A stretch of 64,000 nucleotides of DNA, taken from assembly GCF_002573715.1 (NCBI RefSeq), contig NZ_PDHM01000028.1, positions 186,001-250,000 of the forward strand. Direction: 5' to 3'. The stretch comes from Paenibacillus sp. EZ-K15 (lineage in GTDB: Bacteria; Bacillota; Bacilli; Paenibacillales; Paenibacillaceae). Of this stretch, positions 25,155 to 33,001 are shown piece after piece. The notes beneath the pieces are model-generated. The model ran no database searches, was not told the origin of the DNA, and saw nothing but the letters and a program-made list of their open reading frames with translations. Each line of letters begins with the position of its first letter. The stretch's first letter is position 1. A program made the translations under genes and the position numbers.

Positions 25155-26159
25155 TTGAGTAATACACAGGAACGGATTGATACCTATTTGAATTCACTTG
25201 CCCAAGATCGTAAATTCAGCGGTTCCGTTTTGGCTTCAAAGCAAGACTCTATTTTGTTCAAAGGCGGCTGTGGCAAAGCCAATATTGAGCTCGATGTAGA
25301 CAACACACCTGAAACCGTCTTTCGAATCGGATCTATAACAAAGACCATTACCGCACTAGGCGTAGCACAGCTCATTGAACAGGGGAAGCTATCTTTTGAC
25401 GATTACATAGGCAAGTATTTTCCGTACCAAAAGGATGGGGACCGTATTACAATCCATCACCTGTTAACTCATACATCCGGCATTACCAACTATACCGAGA
25501 AGGCTAATTTATTTGACTGGGCCTCATTACCATCAAATACGGAGGAATTATTGAATCGATTTTCTAGCATAGATCTAAATTACGAACCCGGTGAAAAGTA
25601 TCAGTATTCCAATTCCGGATACGCCCTTCTCGGAGCTCTGATTGAACAAGTATCAGACCAAAGTTATGGCTCCTACATCGAGGATCATATATTCAACCCT
25701 CTGGGCATGGTCAATACAAGGTTAGATGACCCACAAGAAATTATCCCGCTGCGAGCGTCTGGCTACGAGATCGGTACTAATGAAAAATTGATGAATAGCT
25801 ATAACATTCACCCCTCCAATGCCTATGCCGCTGGAGGAATCATCTCCACCGTCGAGGATTTATATCTGTGGGACCAAGCCTTGTACACCAACAAGCTGCT
25901 CCCTCAGCATCTTATTAATTATATGCTCACACCTCATAAGGGCGATCATGATTATTCATATGGTTGCGGCTGGATCATTCAAGATACTCCCTATGGAACG
26001 ATGACAGGCCATACGGGCGGCATTCCCGGATTTACTTCCATTCTTATGAGATTCCCATCAACCAAGGTCACCGTCATTGTGCTAAGTAATATGTTTCAGG
26101 ACGTGGTGCATGTTAGGCAGCATATTGCAGGGATCTTGCATTCAAACACCGCTGTCTAA
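25155..26159 (+). CDS. Serine hydrolase, beta-lactamase/penicillin-binding family (class C-like)
   Basis: A 334-residue protein of the beta-lactamase family (COG1680 type). The active-site motif SxxK is seen as GSITKT, the second motif YxN as YSNSGYALLG, and the third as GHTGGIPG. There is no signal peptide, so it is predicted to be cytoplasmic. Such proteins are mostly esterases, D-amino-acid peptidases or of unknown function rather than true beta-lactamases. TTG 25155 with GGAGG nine bases upstream is the start. The local base composition is more AT-rich than its neighbours, which may reflect separate acquisition. Confidence 0.88.
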   Translation: MSNTQERIDTYLNSLAQDRKFSGSVLASKQDSILFKGGCGKANIELDVDNTPETVFRIGSITKTITALGVAQLIEQGKLSFDDYIGKYFPYQKDGDRITIHHLLTHTSGITNYTEKANLFDWASLPSNTEELLNRFSSIDLNYEPGEKYQYSNSGYALLGALIEQVSDQSYGSYIEDHIFNPLGMVNTRLDDPQEIIPLRASGYEIGTNEKLMNSYNIHPSNAYAAGGIISTVEDLYLWDQALYTNKLLPQHLINYMLTPHKGDHDYSYGCGWIIQDTPYGTMTGHTGGIPGFTSILMRFPSTKVTVIVLSNMFQDVVHVRQHIAGILHSNTAV

Positions 26160-26215
26160 TCTGCATAGAACGTGTCAAGTACCGCTGCCTCGACAGCAAT
26201 ATATAAAGCTAACCC

Positions 26216-26265
26216 AAAAAGACCAGTCAAACCCGGTATTCCGGTGCTTGACTGGTCTTTTTTTC
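26216..26265. terminator. Bidirectional terminator between the hydrolase and SDR genes
   Basis: AAGACCAGTCAA pairs with TTGACTGGTCTT. A runs lie on the left and T runs on the right, so it can serve both converging transcripts. Confidence 0.85.
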
Positions 26266-26274
26266 CTTTATATA

Positions 26275-27033
26275 TTACAGCGTCAATCCGCCATCAATCG
26301 TAACCAGCGAGCCTGTCATGTAGCTGGAGCCCGGGGAGGCCAGGAAAGCAACCACGTTCGCGATTTCATCCGCCTCAGCCGGACGTCCCATCCGCATGTT
26401 GCCCACTTCCTCAGGCACGTAGCCGCCTTCCATGAAGGACTTGGCCACCGCTGCCGTAAGCGGCGTCTGAACGCCGCCCGGACAAATCGCGTTCACGCGA
26501 ATGCCCTGCTTCACGTATTCCAGCGCTGCCCCCTTCGTCAAGCCCACCACCGCATGCTTGCTTGCCGAATAAGCAGCCGCACTGTGCTCGCTGCGGATAC
26601 CCGCCGTGGAAGCGGTATTAACGATATGTCCGCTGCCCTGCTCCTTCATGACTTTCAGTACATACTTCATACCGAGGAAAGCGCCCTTGACGTTCACGGA
26701 CATTTGACGGTCAAATTCATTCTCGTCGATGTCGTCCAGCATCGAGAACTTCTGCACGATGCCTGCATTGTTGAAGAAGAAATCGATTCTGCCGTAAGCT
26801 TCAACCGCCTTGTTCACATAGTTCTGAACATCCTCGGTTTTTGTTACATCCGCTTGCACGAAGATTCCCTCTCCGCCCTGTTCCTTGATCAAACGCAGCG
26901 TTTCTTCGCCGGCTTCCTTGTTGAAGTCAACGAGCACTACCGTTGCACCGTTCTCGGCCAATTTCAAGCTGCTGGCTCTGCCGATCCCGCTGGCTGCGCC
27001 GGTAATGACAGCGATCTGTTTGTTATCGGACAT
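26275..27033 (-). CDS. Short-chain dehydrogenase/reductase
   Basis: A 252-residue classical SDR. The cofactor motif is TGAASGIGRAS, followed by NNAG in FFFNNAGIVQ. The catalytic Ser is in NTASTAGI and the YxxxK motif is YSASKHAVV. A nearby acidic residue in VLVDFNKEAG suggests NAD preference. It is third in a MarR-SDR-SDR operon and ends at a shared terminator. Two SDRs under a MarR regulator suggest oxidation or reduction of a small alcohol, sugar or phenolic compound, but the substrate is not predictable. Confidence 0.88.
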   Translation of the reverse strand: MSDNKQIAVITGAASGIGRASSLKLAENGATVVLVDFNKEAGEETLRLIKEQGGEGIFVQADVTKTEDVQNYVNKAVEAYGRIDFFFNNAGIVQKFSMLDDIDENEFDRQMSVNVKGAFLGMKYVLKVMKEQGSGHIVNTASTAGIRSEHSAAAYSASKHAVVGLTKGAALEYVKQGIRVNAICPGGVQTPLTAAVAKSFMEGGYVPEEVGNMRMGRPAEADEIANVVAFLASPGSSYMTGSLVTIDGGLTL

Positions 27034-27137
27034 GAAACAACACTCCCCTTGATGATAAGATAAATTAGGTCTGACCGAGTAGTATCACGATCATTTCTGC
27101 CGTCTATAGCCTATAGACAAGCCAATGGAAGAATGAC

Positions 27138-27890
27138 TTACTTCGCAAAATATCCGCCATCAATCGGCAGCTCAACGCCTGTAATATAAGAAGACTCATC
27201 CGAAGCAAGGAACAATACGCCGCGAGCGATATCTTCCGCTTTGCCCAGGCGTGGAAGCGGAGTCTGGGATTGGAACCATTGCATCATTTGCTCATCCTTG
27301 AACAAGTCCACGGTCATTGGCGTTTCGATGTAGCCAGGGTGAACCGAATTACAGCGGATGTTATGCTTCGCATAGTCAACGGCTGTGGCTTTAGTCAGCA
27401 TGCGTACCGCGCCTTTGCTTGCCGTGTAGGGACCAGCGCCGCTGCCGCCTGTCAGGCCGGCAATAGAGGAGATGTTGACGATGGAACCGCCCCCGGCTTC
27501 GATCATGTGCGGAATGACATATTTCTGACCAAGGAATATGCTCGTAACGTTAATCGACATCGTCTTCTCCCAGCCTTCCACCGTCAAATCCATGAACGGC
27601 GTTGCATTGGAGACACCGGCATTGTTGACCAGGATGTCGATTTTGCCGAATTTTTGAACGGTTTCGTCCACGACACGAACCCAATCTTCCTCGGAAGCTA
27701 CGTTATGCTTGAATCCGATCGCTTTGCCGCCAAGCGCTTCAATCTCGGCTACGACGTCTTTGATCTTGTCTTCCTGAAGGTCCGTAATCGCAACCTTGGC
27801 TCCCTCTTGCGCAAACAAAAGAGCGTCAGCTTTACCCATACCACCTGCTGCACCCGTAATGATTGCTACTTTATTGTCTAATCTCCCCAT
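27138..27890 (-). CDS. Short-chain dehydrogenase/reductase
   Basis: A 250-residue classical SDR. The cofactor motif is TGAAGGMGKADA, followed by NNAG in LVNNAGVSN. The catalytic Ser is in NISSIAGLTG and YxxxK is YTASKGAVR. The C-terminus SDESSYITGVELPIDGG is standard. ATG 27890 is chosen because GGAGG lies seven bases upstream. It begins 19 bases after the MarR gene and precedes the second SDR by about 100 bases, so the three form one operon. Confidence 0.88.
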   Translation of the reverse strand: MGRLDNKVAIITGAAGGMGKADALLFAQEGAKVAITDLQEDKIKDVVAEIEALGGKAIGFKHNVASEEDWVRVVDETVQKFGKIDILVNNAGVSNATPFMDLTVEGWEKTMSINVTSIFLGQKYVIPHMIEAGGGSIVNISSIAGLTGGSGAGPYTASKGAVRMLTKATAVDYAKHNIRCNSVHPGYIETPMTVDLFKDEQMMQWFQSQTPLPRLGKAEDIARGVLFLASDESSYITGVELPIDGGYFAK

Positions 27891-27909
27891 GAGAATACCT
27901 CCTGATATA

Positions 27910-28374
27910 TTAGTCGTTAGTTTGGCTATCTTCATTGGACTGCCCGATCTTAAGCTGCAGATGTTCAATCATCTTCTCGTATGAAGCGATCAACACATCC
28001 ATCTCCTGATCCGAGAAATCCGACCATAAGCCTTCATTCAAATCACGGTACTTCGCAATCATCCGGGCTTCAACTTCACGGCCCTGCTCCGTAATCTTAA
28101 GATAGACCTGACGCCTGTCCTCGCTTGACGCCACCCGTTCAATATAACCCTTGCTGACCAGCTTGTTGCTCAAGTTCGTTACAGCCGAAAGCGTAACATT
28201 CAAGGCATTGGCAAAATACGAGCTGGTCTGCTGCCCCTCATACGCCAAGGTCTGAAGCACGTAGTATTGGGGGCCGGTCAAATCATTGTCCAGAATCTTG
28301 GCATAGTTCGCCACAAGCGTCATCATCTGACGGGCCACCATGTTAGATAATTGTTCCCGCTTATCCAGTTTCAT
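27910..28374 (-). CDS. MarR-family transcriptional regulator
   Basis: A 154-residue winged-helix regulator from ATG 28374; a TTG at 28389 is possible. The DNA-binding part is seen as LTGPQYYVLQTLAYEG, SSYFANALNVTLSAVTNLSNKLVSKGYI and RVASSEDRRQVYLKITEQG. It heads the operon with two SDRs and probably represses it through the palindrome at 28411-28451. MarR proteins usually respond to phenolic or oxidised small molecules. Confidence 0.88.
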   Translation of the reverse strand: MKLDKREQLSNMVARQMMTLVANYAKILDNDLTGPQYYVLQTLAYEGQQTSSYFANALNVTLSAVTNLSNKLVSKGYIERVASSEDRRQVYLKITEQGREVEARMIAKYRDLNEGLWSDFSDQEMDVLIASYEKMIEHLQLKIGQSNEDSQTND

Positions 28375-28410
28375 CACCTCGATGTACAACGAAGTACTTA
28401 CGAATATATT

Positions 28411-28451
28411 ACAAATTTAAATAGTTAAAAGCTTTTAACAATCTAAATTGT
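28411..28451 (-). promoter_or_regulatory. Extended palindrome, probable MarR operator
   Basis: GTTAAAAGCTTTTAAC (28424-28439) is a perfect palindrome, and symmetry continues imperfectly outward to ACAAATTT on one side and AAATTGT on the other. It lies 37 bases or more upstream of the MarR start in an AT-rich promoter region. Confidence 0.6.
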
Positions 28452-28596
28452 ATACCCTTTCACATCGCTCGTCAACCACGATAAAATGCCCAATCTGGTT
28501 GTTATTCCCACCGTCGCAAGTACGAAATGCGCTCAGAGTGGATCTCGCTTGATCGATCCTAGCAATGATCCAGTGGATAGCGCGTTCTAATCCATA

Positions 28597-28622
28597 GAAA
28601 AAGAGCACCCTCAGGCGCTCTT
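28597..28622 (-). terminator. Terminator downstream of a gene relic
   Basis: GAGCGCC pairs with GGGTGCTC (one wobble), followed by TTTTT on the minus strand. No intact gene ends here; it fits the relic ending at 28657. Confidence 0.65.
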
Positions 28623-28656
28623 GAAAGTATATCCAACCTTGTTTGGGCGTATCCCA

Positions 28657-28818
28657 TTATGAGAAATAGCCGGTATATTCAAAAGAATCGAAGTCGATGC
28701 TAGCCGCGCTTTCTCTGCCATTCCCGGTGGCGTAGAGACCGATCACCGCTTCGGTCAATCCGCCATTCCGATCCGACGAGACGAGGGAAGCTAATTGATG
28801 AAGCCGCACGAGGAGATC
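28657..28818 (-). pseudogene. Relic of a glycoside hydrolase C-terminus (GH43-like)
   Basis: A 53-codon frame without start, preceded in frame by a stop at 28819-28821, ends with TAA at 28657. Its sequence includes VIGLYATGNG and DFDSFEYTG. These resemble the last beta-sandwich strands of GH43 beta-xylosidases and arabinofuranosidases, where an ADFDWFxY motif is typical. A terminator follows on the same strand. The rest of 28375-28883 shows no other gene. It looks like the surviving 3' end of a deleted gene. The family call rests on short motifs. Confidence 0.45.
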
Positions 28819-28840
28819 CTAATACGCGGCGTCCGCTAAC

Positions 28841-28871
28841 AAAAAAAGGCACCACCCTAAGGTGATGCCTT
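28841..28871 (-). terminator. Terminator of the siroheme-reductase-like gene
   Basis: AAGGCATCACC pairs with GGTGGTGCCTT, followed by a run of T on the minus strand. Confidence 0.85.
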
Positions 28872-28883
28872 CTAAGCCTTTTG

Positions 28884-29525
28884 TTACCCTGCCGTATCCA
28901 TCCGCGCATCTAGCGTGAGTTGATGCAGCTGATCGAGCGTCATGCGATCTACGAAACGCGAGAACTTCTCTTTCTTCTTGCCGTGCTCCTGATAGACGGC
29001 GATCAACTTTAGGATAATCGGGGCCAGCAGCTTAGGCGCTACATTCTTATGCAGCGGCTTAGCCAGAGCAGCCTTCAAGCCTCTCGGCTCTCCACCTACA
29101 TAGATATCATAGGTATTCCTCATCTTAATAACGGCAATATCCTTCAGCAGCGGTTCACTGGTGCCGAGCGCGCAGCCGGCGTAACCGATCTTTAGCGGAT
29201 TAGGTACAGGATGATCGGCGATCGCTTCATCCAGCATCTTCGCAACATCCAGTCCCGAATCCTCCGCCCCCCGGCAGAAGTTGCAGGTGATCAGGCTCTT
29301 GGAGACAAAACCGGCAGGATGAACCTGAAGTCCGGCGGCTTCCAGCTTAGCCTTTGCTTCTTCCACCCGCTCTGCGTCCATCTCCACGTAGAGCTGTTTA
29401 AAGGTAGTCATCTCAATGCGGGCATCCTCACCCACGATGGAGCCCAATACGGACAGCTGATCCGGGCGGAACAGCGTTCCGCCCACTTCAAAGCCGGGTG
29501 TCACTGCGAATTTTTGCGTTGCCAA
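28884..29525 (-). CDS. Nitrite/sulfite reductase-like protein (single repeat, atypical cluster ligands)
   Basis: A 213-residue protein resembling one half of siroheme-dependent nitrite/sulfite reductases. A ferredoxin-like half domain (about 5-75) is followed by the cluster-domain region with ITCNFCRGAE and LKIGYAGCALGTSEPLLKD, and by IYVGGEPRG near 140. The family normally has C-x5-C and C-x3-C to hold the Fe4S4 cluster. Here Cys81 and Cys84 are only two apart, and the partner of Cys118 is Thr122. A normal siroheme-Fe4S4 centre is therefore doubtful. It may be a non-catalytic or differently liganded paralogue. It is monocistronic, 87 bases from copA. Confidence 0.75.
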   Translation of the reverse strand: MATQKFAVTPGFEVGGTLFRPDQLSVLGSIVGEDARIEMTTFKQLYVEMDAERVEEAKAKLEAAGLQVHPAGFVSKSLITCNFCRGAEDSGLDVAKMLDEAIADHPVPNPLKIGYAGCALGTSEPLLKDIAVIKMRNTYDIYVGGEPRGLKAALAKPLHKNVAPKLLAPIILKLIAVYQEHGKKKEKFSRFVDRMTLDQLHQLTLDARMDTAG

Positions 29526-29612
29526 TGTCTACACCCCCATCAAGTCGCCCTAATAATCATATCCTTGCTAGGTTGCTTCATACACTATATATGAGCGGTC
29601 AGTCTGCTTTCG

Positions 29613-32045
29613 TTATACCTTCATTCGCTGCAGGCGAAGGGCATTCAGCACGACCGATACAGAGCTCAGTGCCATGGCGGCCCCGGCCACCCAAGGTGCC
29701 AAAAGCCCGATGGCGGCAATCGGAATGCCAAGCGAGTTATAGCCCAGTGCCCAGAACAGGTTCTGACGGATGTTGCTCATCGTCTTGCGGCTCATGTAGA
29801 TAGCATCCGGAATGCTGTTCAGGTCGCCCTTCATCAGCGTCACGTCTGCGGCTTCCATTGCCACATCCGTACCTGTACCGATAGCCATGCCGATGTCGGC
29901 AACCGCAAGGGCCGGCGCATCGTTAATGCCGTCGCCAACCATGGCGACCTTCTTGCCCTGCTGCTGGAGCTTCTTCACTTCATCCGCTTTACCTTCCGGC
30001 AGTACCTCGGCCCGCACATGGTCGATGCCAACCTGCTTCGCGATGGCCTGTGCCGTGCGTTCATTGTCACCGGTAATCATAATGACTTCGATGCCCATTT
30101 CTTTCAATCTCGCTACGGCAGCACGGGACGTCTCCTTGATCGTATCCGCCACAGCCACAAGACCCGCATATTGGCCGTCTACCGCTGTCAGCATGGCAGT
30201 CTTACCCTCGGTTTCAAGCTCTGACATTCTGCCGAGGATCGAATCAATCGGTACGTTATGCTGTGCCATCAGCTTGCGTGTGCCTACCAGCACCTCATGT
30301 CCTTCCACGCTGGCACGGATGCCGTAACCTGGAATGGCTTCAAAATGCTCGGCAGCCGGAAGCTGCGTTCCTTTTTCCTCAATCCCAGCCACAATCGCTT
30401 CAGCAAGCGGATGCTCGGAGCTCTTCTCAGCAGATCCGACCAGACGAAGGAACAGCTCTTGATCTAAGTTATTCACTTCCACATCGGTCAACTCGGGTTT
30501 ACCTTTCGTGACCGTTCCTGTTTTATCCAGAATAATCGTATTGATTTTATGGGTAGACTCCAGATGCTCTCCGCCCTTGAACAGAACGCCCAGTTCTGCA
30601 GCGCGGCCCGAACCGGCCATGATCGAGGTCGGTGTAGCCAGACCCAACGCACACGGACAAGCAATAACCAGAATTGCAATGGCAATTTCTAACGATTGAG
30701 CGAAATTACCAGGTGCTACCCAGAAGTACCATACGAGGAAGGCAACAACCGCAATGCCAACCACGATCGGAACGAAGATGCCGGAGATGACATCAGCGAC
30801 CCGCTGAATCGGAGCTTTGGAGCCTTGCGCTTCCTCAACCACTTTGATAATTTGGGCTAGTGCGGTCTCTTTACCCACTTTCGTCGCTTCAAGCGTCAAG
30901 CGTCCGTTCTTGTTTATGGTGGCGCCGATGACGGCGTCGCCCGCTTTTTTCTCAACCGGAATACTTTCACCAGTCAGCATCGACTCATCTACAGCCGACG
31001 TGCCTTCAACTACTTTACCGTCCACCGGGATTTTCTCACCCGGCTTTACCAATACGAGATCACCCACCAGGACTTGTTCCACTGGGATGGTCATCTCCTG
31101 ACCGTCACGAACGACAAGCGCCGTTTTGGCTTGAAGACCCATCAGGGTTTTGATGGCCTCCGAGGTACGGCCTTTGGCCAGGGATTCAAACAGTTTCCCC
31201 ATAATGACCAGCGTGATTAGAACCGCACTTGTTTCATAGTACATTTCGGGCCCATGGTGTACATTTGCTCCGGCAGCGGCCCAATCGATCGTTAAATACA
31301 GACTATAGAAATAAGCTGCCGACGTACCGAGTGCGACCAGAACGTCCATATTGGCGCTTTTGTTACGGAGAGCCTTATAGGCTCCCACATAGAACTGTTT
31401 TCCGATAAAAAACTGTACCGGCGTTGCCAGGATCAGCTGGAACCAAGGGTTCATGAACAGATCCGGCATCCAGATCCAGGAGGTGAAGGAGAAATGGCTC
31501 ACCATGGCCCAGAGCAGCGGCAGCGACAGTATCGCCGACAGGAGCAGCTTCCGCTTTTGCTTGGTGATGGCCTCCTTGCGGTGACCTTCCTGATCAAGCG
31601 TCTCCTGTTTGGAAACCGCCTGATACCCGAGCTTCTCCACACGCTGTTGAATATCGCTAAGGCTTACCTCTGCGGGATTGAATTCCACCCGGGCCGTCTC
31701 CAGTGCAAAATTGACGTTGGCCTGATTAACACCTGGCATCTTGCTTACCACTTTCTCGATTTTCGAAGCACAAGCGGCGCAGTACATGCCAATCAGCTGC
31801 AGGTCCACGGTTTCCTTTGCCGTTCCGTAACCCAGCTTTTCAATTTTCTCTTCCATCTGCTGGACGGAAACCACATTCGGATCAAATGTAACCGACGCTT
31901 TTTCCAGCGCAAAATTCACATTCGCTTCCTGGACGCCTTCCATTTTATTTAGGCCCTTCTCAATCCGATTCGCACAGGCGGCACATGTCATACCCGTTAA
32001 CTGCAGCGACGTTTTCTTCTGTTCCAATGTTGTTCCTGCTCCCAT
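29613..32045 (-). CDS. copA: Copper-exporting P1B-type ATPase
   Basis: An 810-residue membrane ATPase that pumps Cu(I) out of the cell. Two N-terminal metal-binding domains carry GMTCAACANRIEKGL and GMYCAACASKIEKV. Eight membrane helices follow, with the CPC motif in IACPCALGLATP, the phosphorylated Asp in LDKTGTVTKG, the HP locus in SSEHPLAEA, TGDNERT and GDGINDAPAL. Actuator TGES is at LTGESIPVEK. ATG 32045 is preferred over ATG 32066 because GAGGAG lies directly upstream. It is co-transcribed with copZ 36 bases upstream, under CsoR control. Confidence 0.95.
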   Translation of the reverse strand: MGAGTTLEQKKTSLQLTGMTCAACANRIEKGLNKMEGVQEANVNFALEKASVTFDPNVVSVQQMEEKIEKLGYGTAKETVDLQLIGMYCAACASKIEKVVSKMPGVNQANVNFALETARVEFNPAEVSLSDIQQRVEKLGYQAVSKQETLDQEGHRKEAITKQKRKLLLSAILSLPLLWAMVSHFSFTSWIWMPDLFMNPWFQLILATPVQFFIGKQFYVGAYKALRNKSANMDVLVALGTSAAYFYSLYLTIDWAAAGANVHHGPEMYYETSAVLITLVIMGKLFESLAKGRTSEAIKTLMGLQAKTALVVRDGQEMTIPVEQVLVGDLVLVKPGEKIPVDGKVVEGTSAVDESMLTGESIPVEKKAGDAVIGATINKNGRLTLEATKVGKETALAQIIKVVEEAQGSKAPIQRVADVISGIFVPIVVGIAVVAFLVWYFWVAPGNFAQSLEIAIAILVIACPCALGLATPTSIMAGSGRAAELGVLFKGGEHLESTHKINTIILDKTGTVTKGKPELTDVEVNNLDQELFLRLVGSAEKSSEHPLAEAIVAGIEEKGTQLPAAEHFEAIPGYGIRASVEGHEVLVGTRKLMAQHNVPIDSILGRMSELETEGKTAMLTAVDGQYAGLVAVADTIKETSRAAVARLKEMGIEVIMITGDNERTAQAIAKQVGIDHVRAEVLPEGKADEVKKLQQQGKKVAMVGDGINDAPALAVADIGMAIGTGTDVAMEAADVTLMKGDLNSIPDAIYMSRKTMSNIRQNLFWALGYNSLGIPIAAIGLLAPWVAGAAMALSSVSVVLNALRLQRMKV

Positions 32046-32081
32046 CTTCTCCTCACCCCTCTTCATCCTCGTGCCGTTTGG

Positions 32082-32282
32082 TTAAACTACGTTATATCCT
32101 TGTTCCTCGATAATTTCTTTGATTTTATCCAAATTGACTTTGCCTGCGTCATATTTGACGGAGACCGTGCCTGCCTTCAAATCCACATGACCCTCGATGT
32201 TCTCATTCTTTAAAGCTCCCTCAATGGAATTCACGCAATGCATGCAAGACATACCTTCTACTTTTATTGTTACCTGTTCCAT
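32082..32282 (-). CDS. copZ: Copper chaperone CopZ
   Basis: A 66-residue Atx1-like protein with ferredoxin-like fold. The Cu(I) site is GMSCMHCVNSIEGAL with two cysteines. It carries Cu(I) to CopA's N-terminal domains. ATG 32282 has GGAG nine bases upstream; the TTG at 32288 is less likely. It is first in the copZ-copA operon behind a promoter containing a CsoR-type operator. Confidence 0.95.
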   Translation of the reverse strand: MEQVTIKVEGMSCMHCVNSIEGALKNENIEGHVDLKAGTVSVKYDAGKVNLDKIKEIIEEQGYNVV

Positions 32283-32379
32283 GTTCAATCTCTCCTTTAG
32301 GTTATAGATTATTTTGAGCAGCCCTTCAAAGACATGCCCTGAATCCGTTTTGAATGTGTTGTTCTCGTTTCTTAGTGTT

Positions 32380-32409
32380 AGTATACCCCCCTACCCTATA
32401 TTTAGTCAA
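32380..32409 (-). promoter_or_regulatory. copZA promoter with CsoR operator
   Basis: On the minus strand TTGACT (32409-32404) and TATACT (32385-32380) are 18 bases apart. Between and over them lies TATAGGGTAGGGGGGTATA (32400-32382), which matches 17 of 19 bases with the site upstream of csoR. G-tract operators of this form are typical for CsoR, which would release DNA on binding Cu(I). Confidence 0.8.
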
Positions 32410-32497
32410 TGGTTTTTCTCGCTTTTTCAAAAAATTATTGCCCGTACTATGATTTAACCGCATAACCGTGCGGTATTCTTCACCTTAAATAAACACT

Positions 32498-32524
32498 AAC
32501 TGCCACCTTTAGAAGGTGGCAGTT
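32498..32524 (-). terminator. Hairpin after csoR
   Basis: AACTGCCACCTT pairs with AAGGTGGCAGTT, a 12-bp stem with a 3-base loop. The minus-strand tail GTTAGTGTTTATTT is only partly T-rich, so termination is likely but not ideal. Confidence 0.65.
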
Positions 32525-32570
32525 CCATGGATACTCGTCATAACCAGACCGTCTCCAGCCAGGAATCTCA

Positions 32571-32894
32571 TTATTTCATTAACTTGTTCATGGTTGTTAA
32601 CAACTCGGTTATAACCTCGTCGTCACCTTCCTGCAGGCGCTCCACCACACAGCTCTTCATATGATGCTCAAGCAGCAATTTGCTGACGCCGTTCAAGGCC
32701 GACTGAATCGAGGAGATCTGGTTTAATACATCGTCACAGTACGTATCCTTCTCAATTAAGCCCTTTACGCCGCGAATCTGTCCTTCTATCCGGTTCAACC
32801 GGCTGACGAGGTTACTTTTCGTTTTGTCGGAATGATGGCTCTTCCGTTCGCTGGTCACTGCGCATGCATCATGTACATGGTTCTCGGTTGTCAT
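32571..32894 (-). CDS. csoR: Copper-sensing repressor CsoR
   Basis: A 107-residue all-helical repressor from ATG 32894, which has a G-rich RBS seven bases upstream. The core reads LVSRLNRIEGQIRGVKGLIE, then the Cu(I) ligands as Cys in DTYCDDVL, His in LLEHHMK and Cys in KSCVVER. It represses copZA and itself; Cu(I) binding releases DNA. The extended His-rich N-terminus is common in Firmicute members. The matching operators at 32382 and 32954 support this role. Confidence 0.94.
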   Translation of the reverse strand: MTTENHVHDACAVTSERKSHHSDKTKSNLVSRLNRIEGQIRGVKGLIEKDTYCDDVLNQISSIQSALNGVSKLLLEHHMKSCVVERLQEGDDEVITELLTTMNKLMK

Positions 32895-32944
32895 ACCCAT
32901 TCCCCCCTTGATCACGTTACTTCTTCTTATCCTAACCTATTCTT

Positions 32945-32974
32945 ATTATACCATATAGCCCCCCACCCTATAAA
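32945..32974 (-). promoter_or_regulatory. csoR promoter with CsoR operator
   Basis: On the minus strand TTTATA (32974-32969) and TATAAT (32950-32945) are 18 bases apart, with TATAGGGTGGGGGGCTATA (32972-32954) filling the spacer. The geometry is the same as at copZA. Confidence 0.75.
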
Positions 32975-33001
32975 GCCCGGATTATGGAACGGGGTTGCGG
33001 A

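Noticed and set aside
28700..28909. Minus-strand open frame of 69 codons overlapping the nir-like gene end
   Set aside because: It crosses a terminator and the neighbouring gene's 3' end, has no ribosome-binding site, and lies in a different frame from the GH43-like relic, which has the protein-like sequence.
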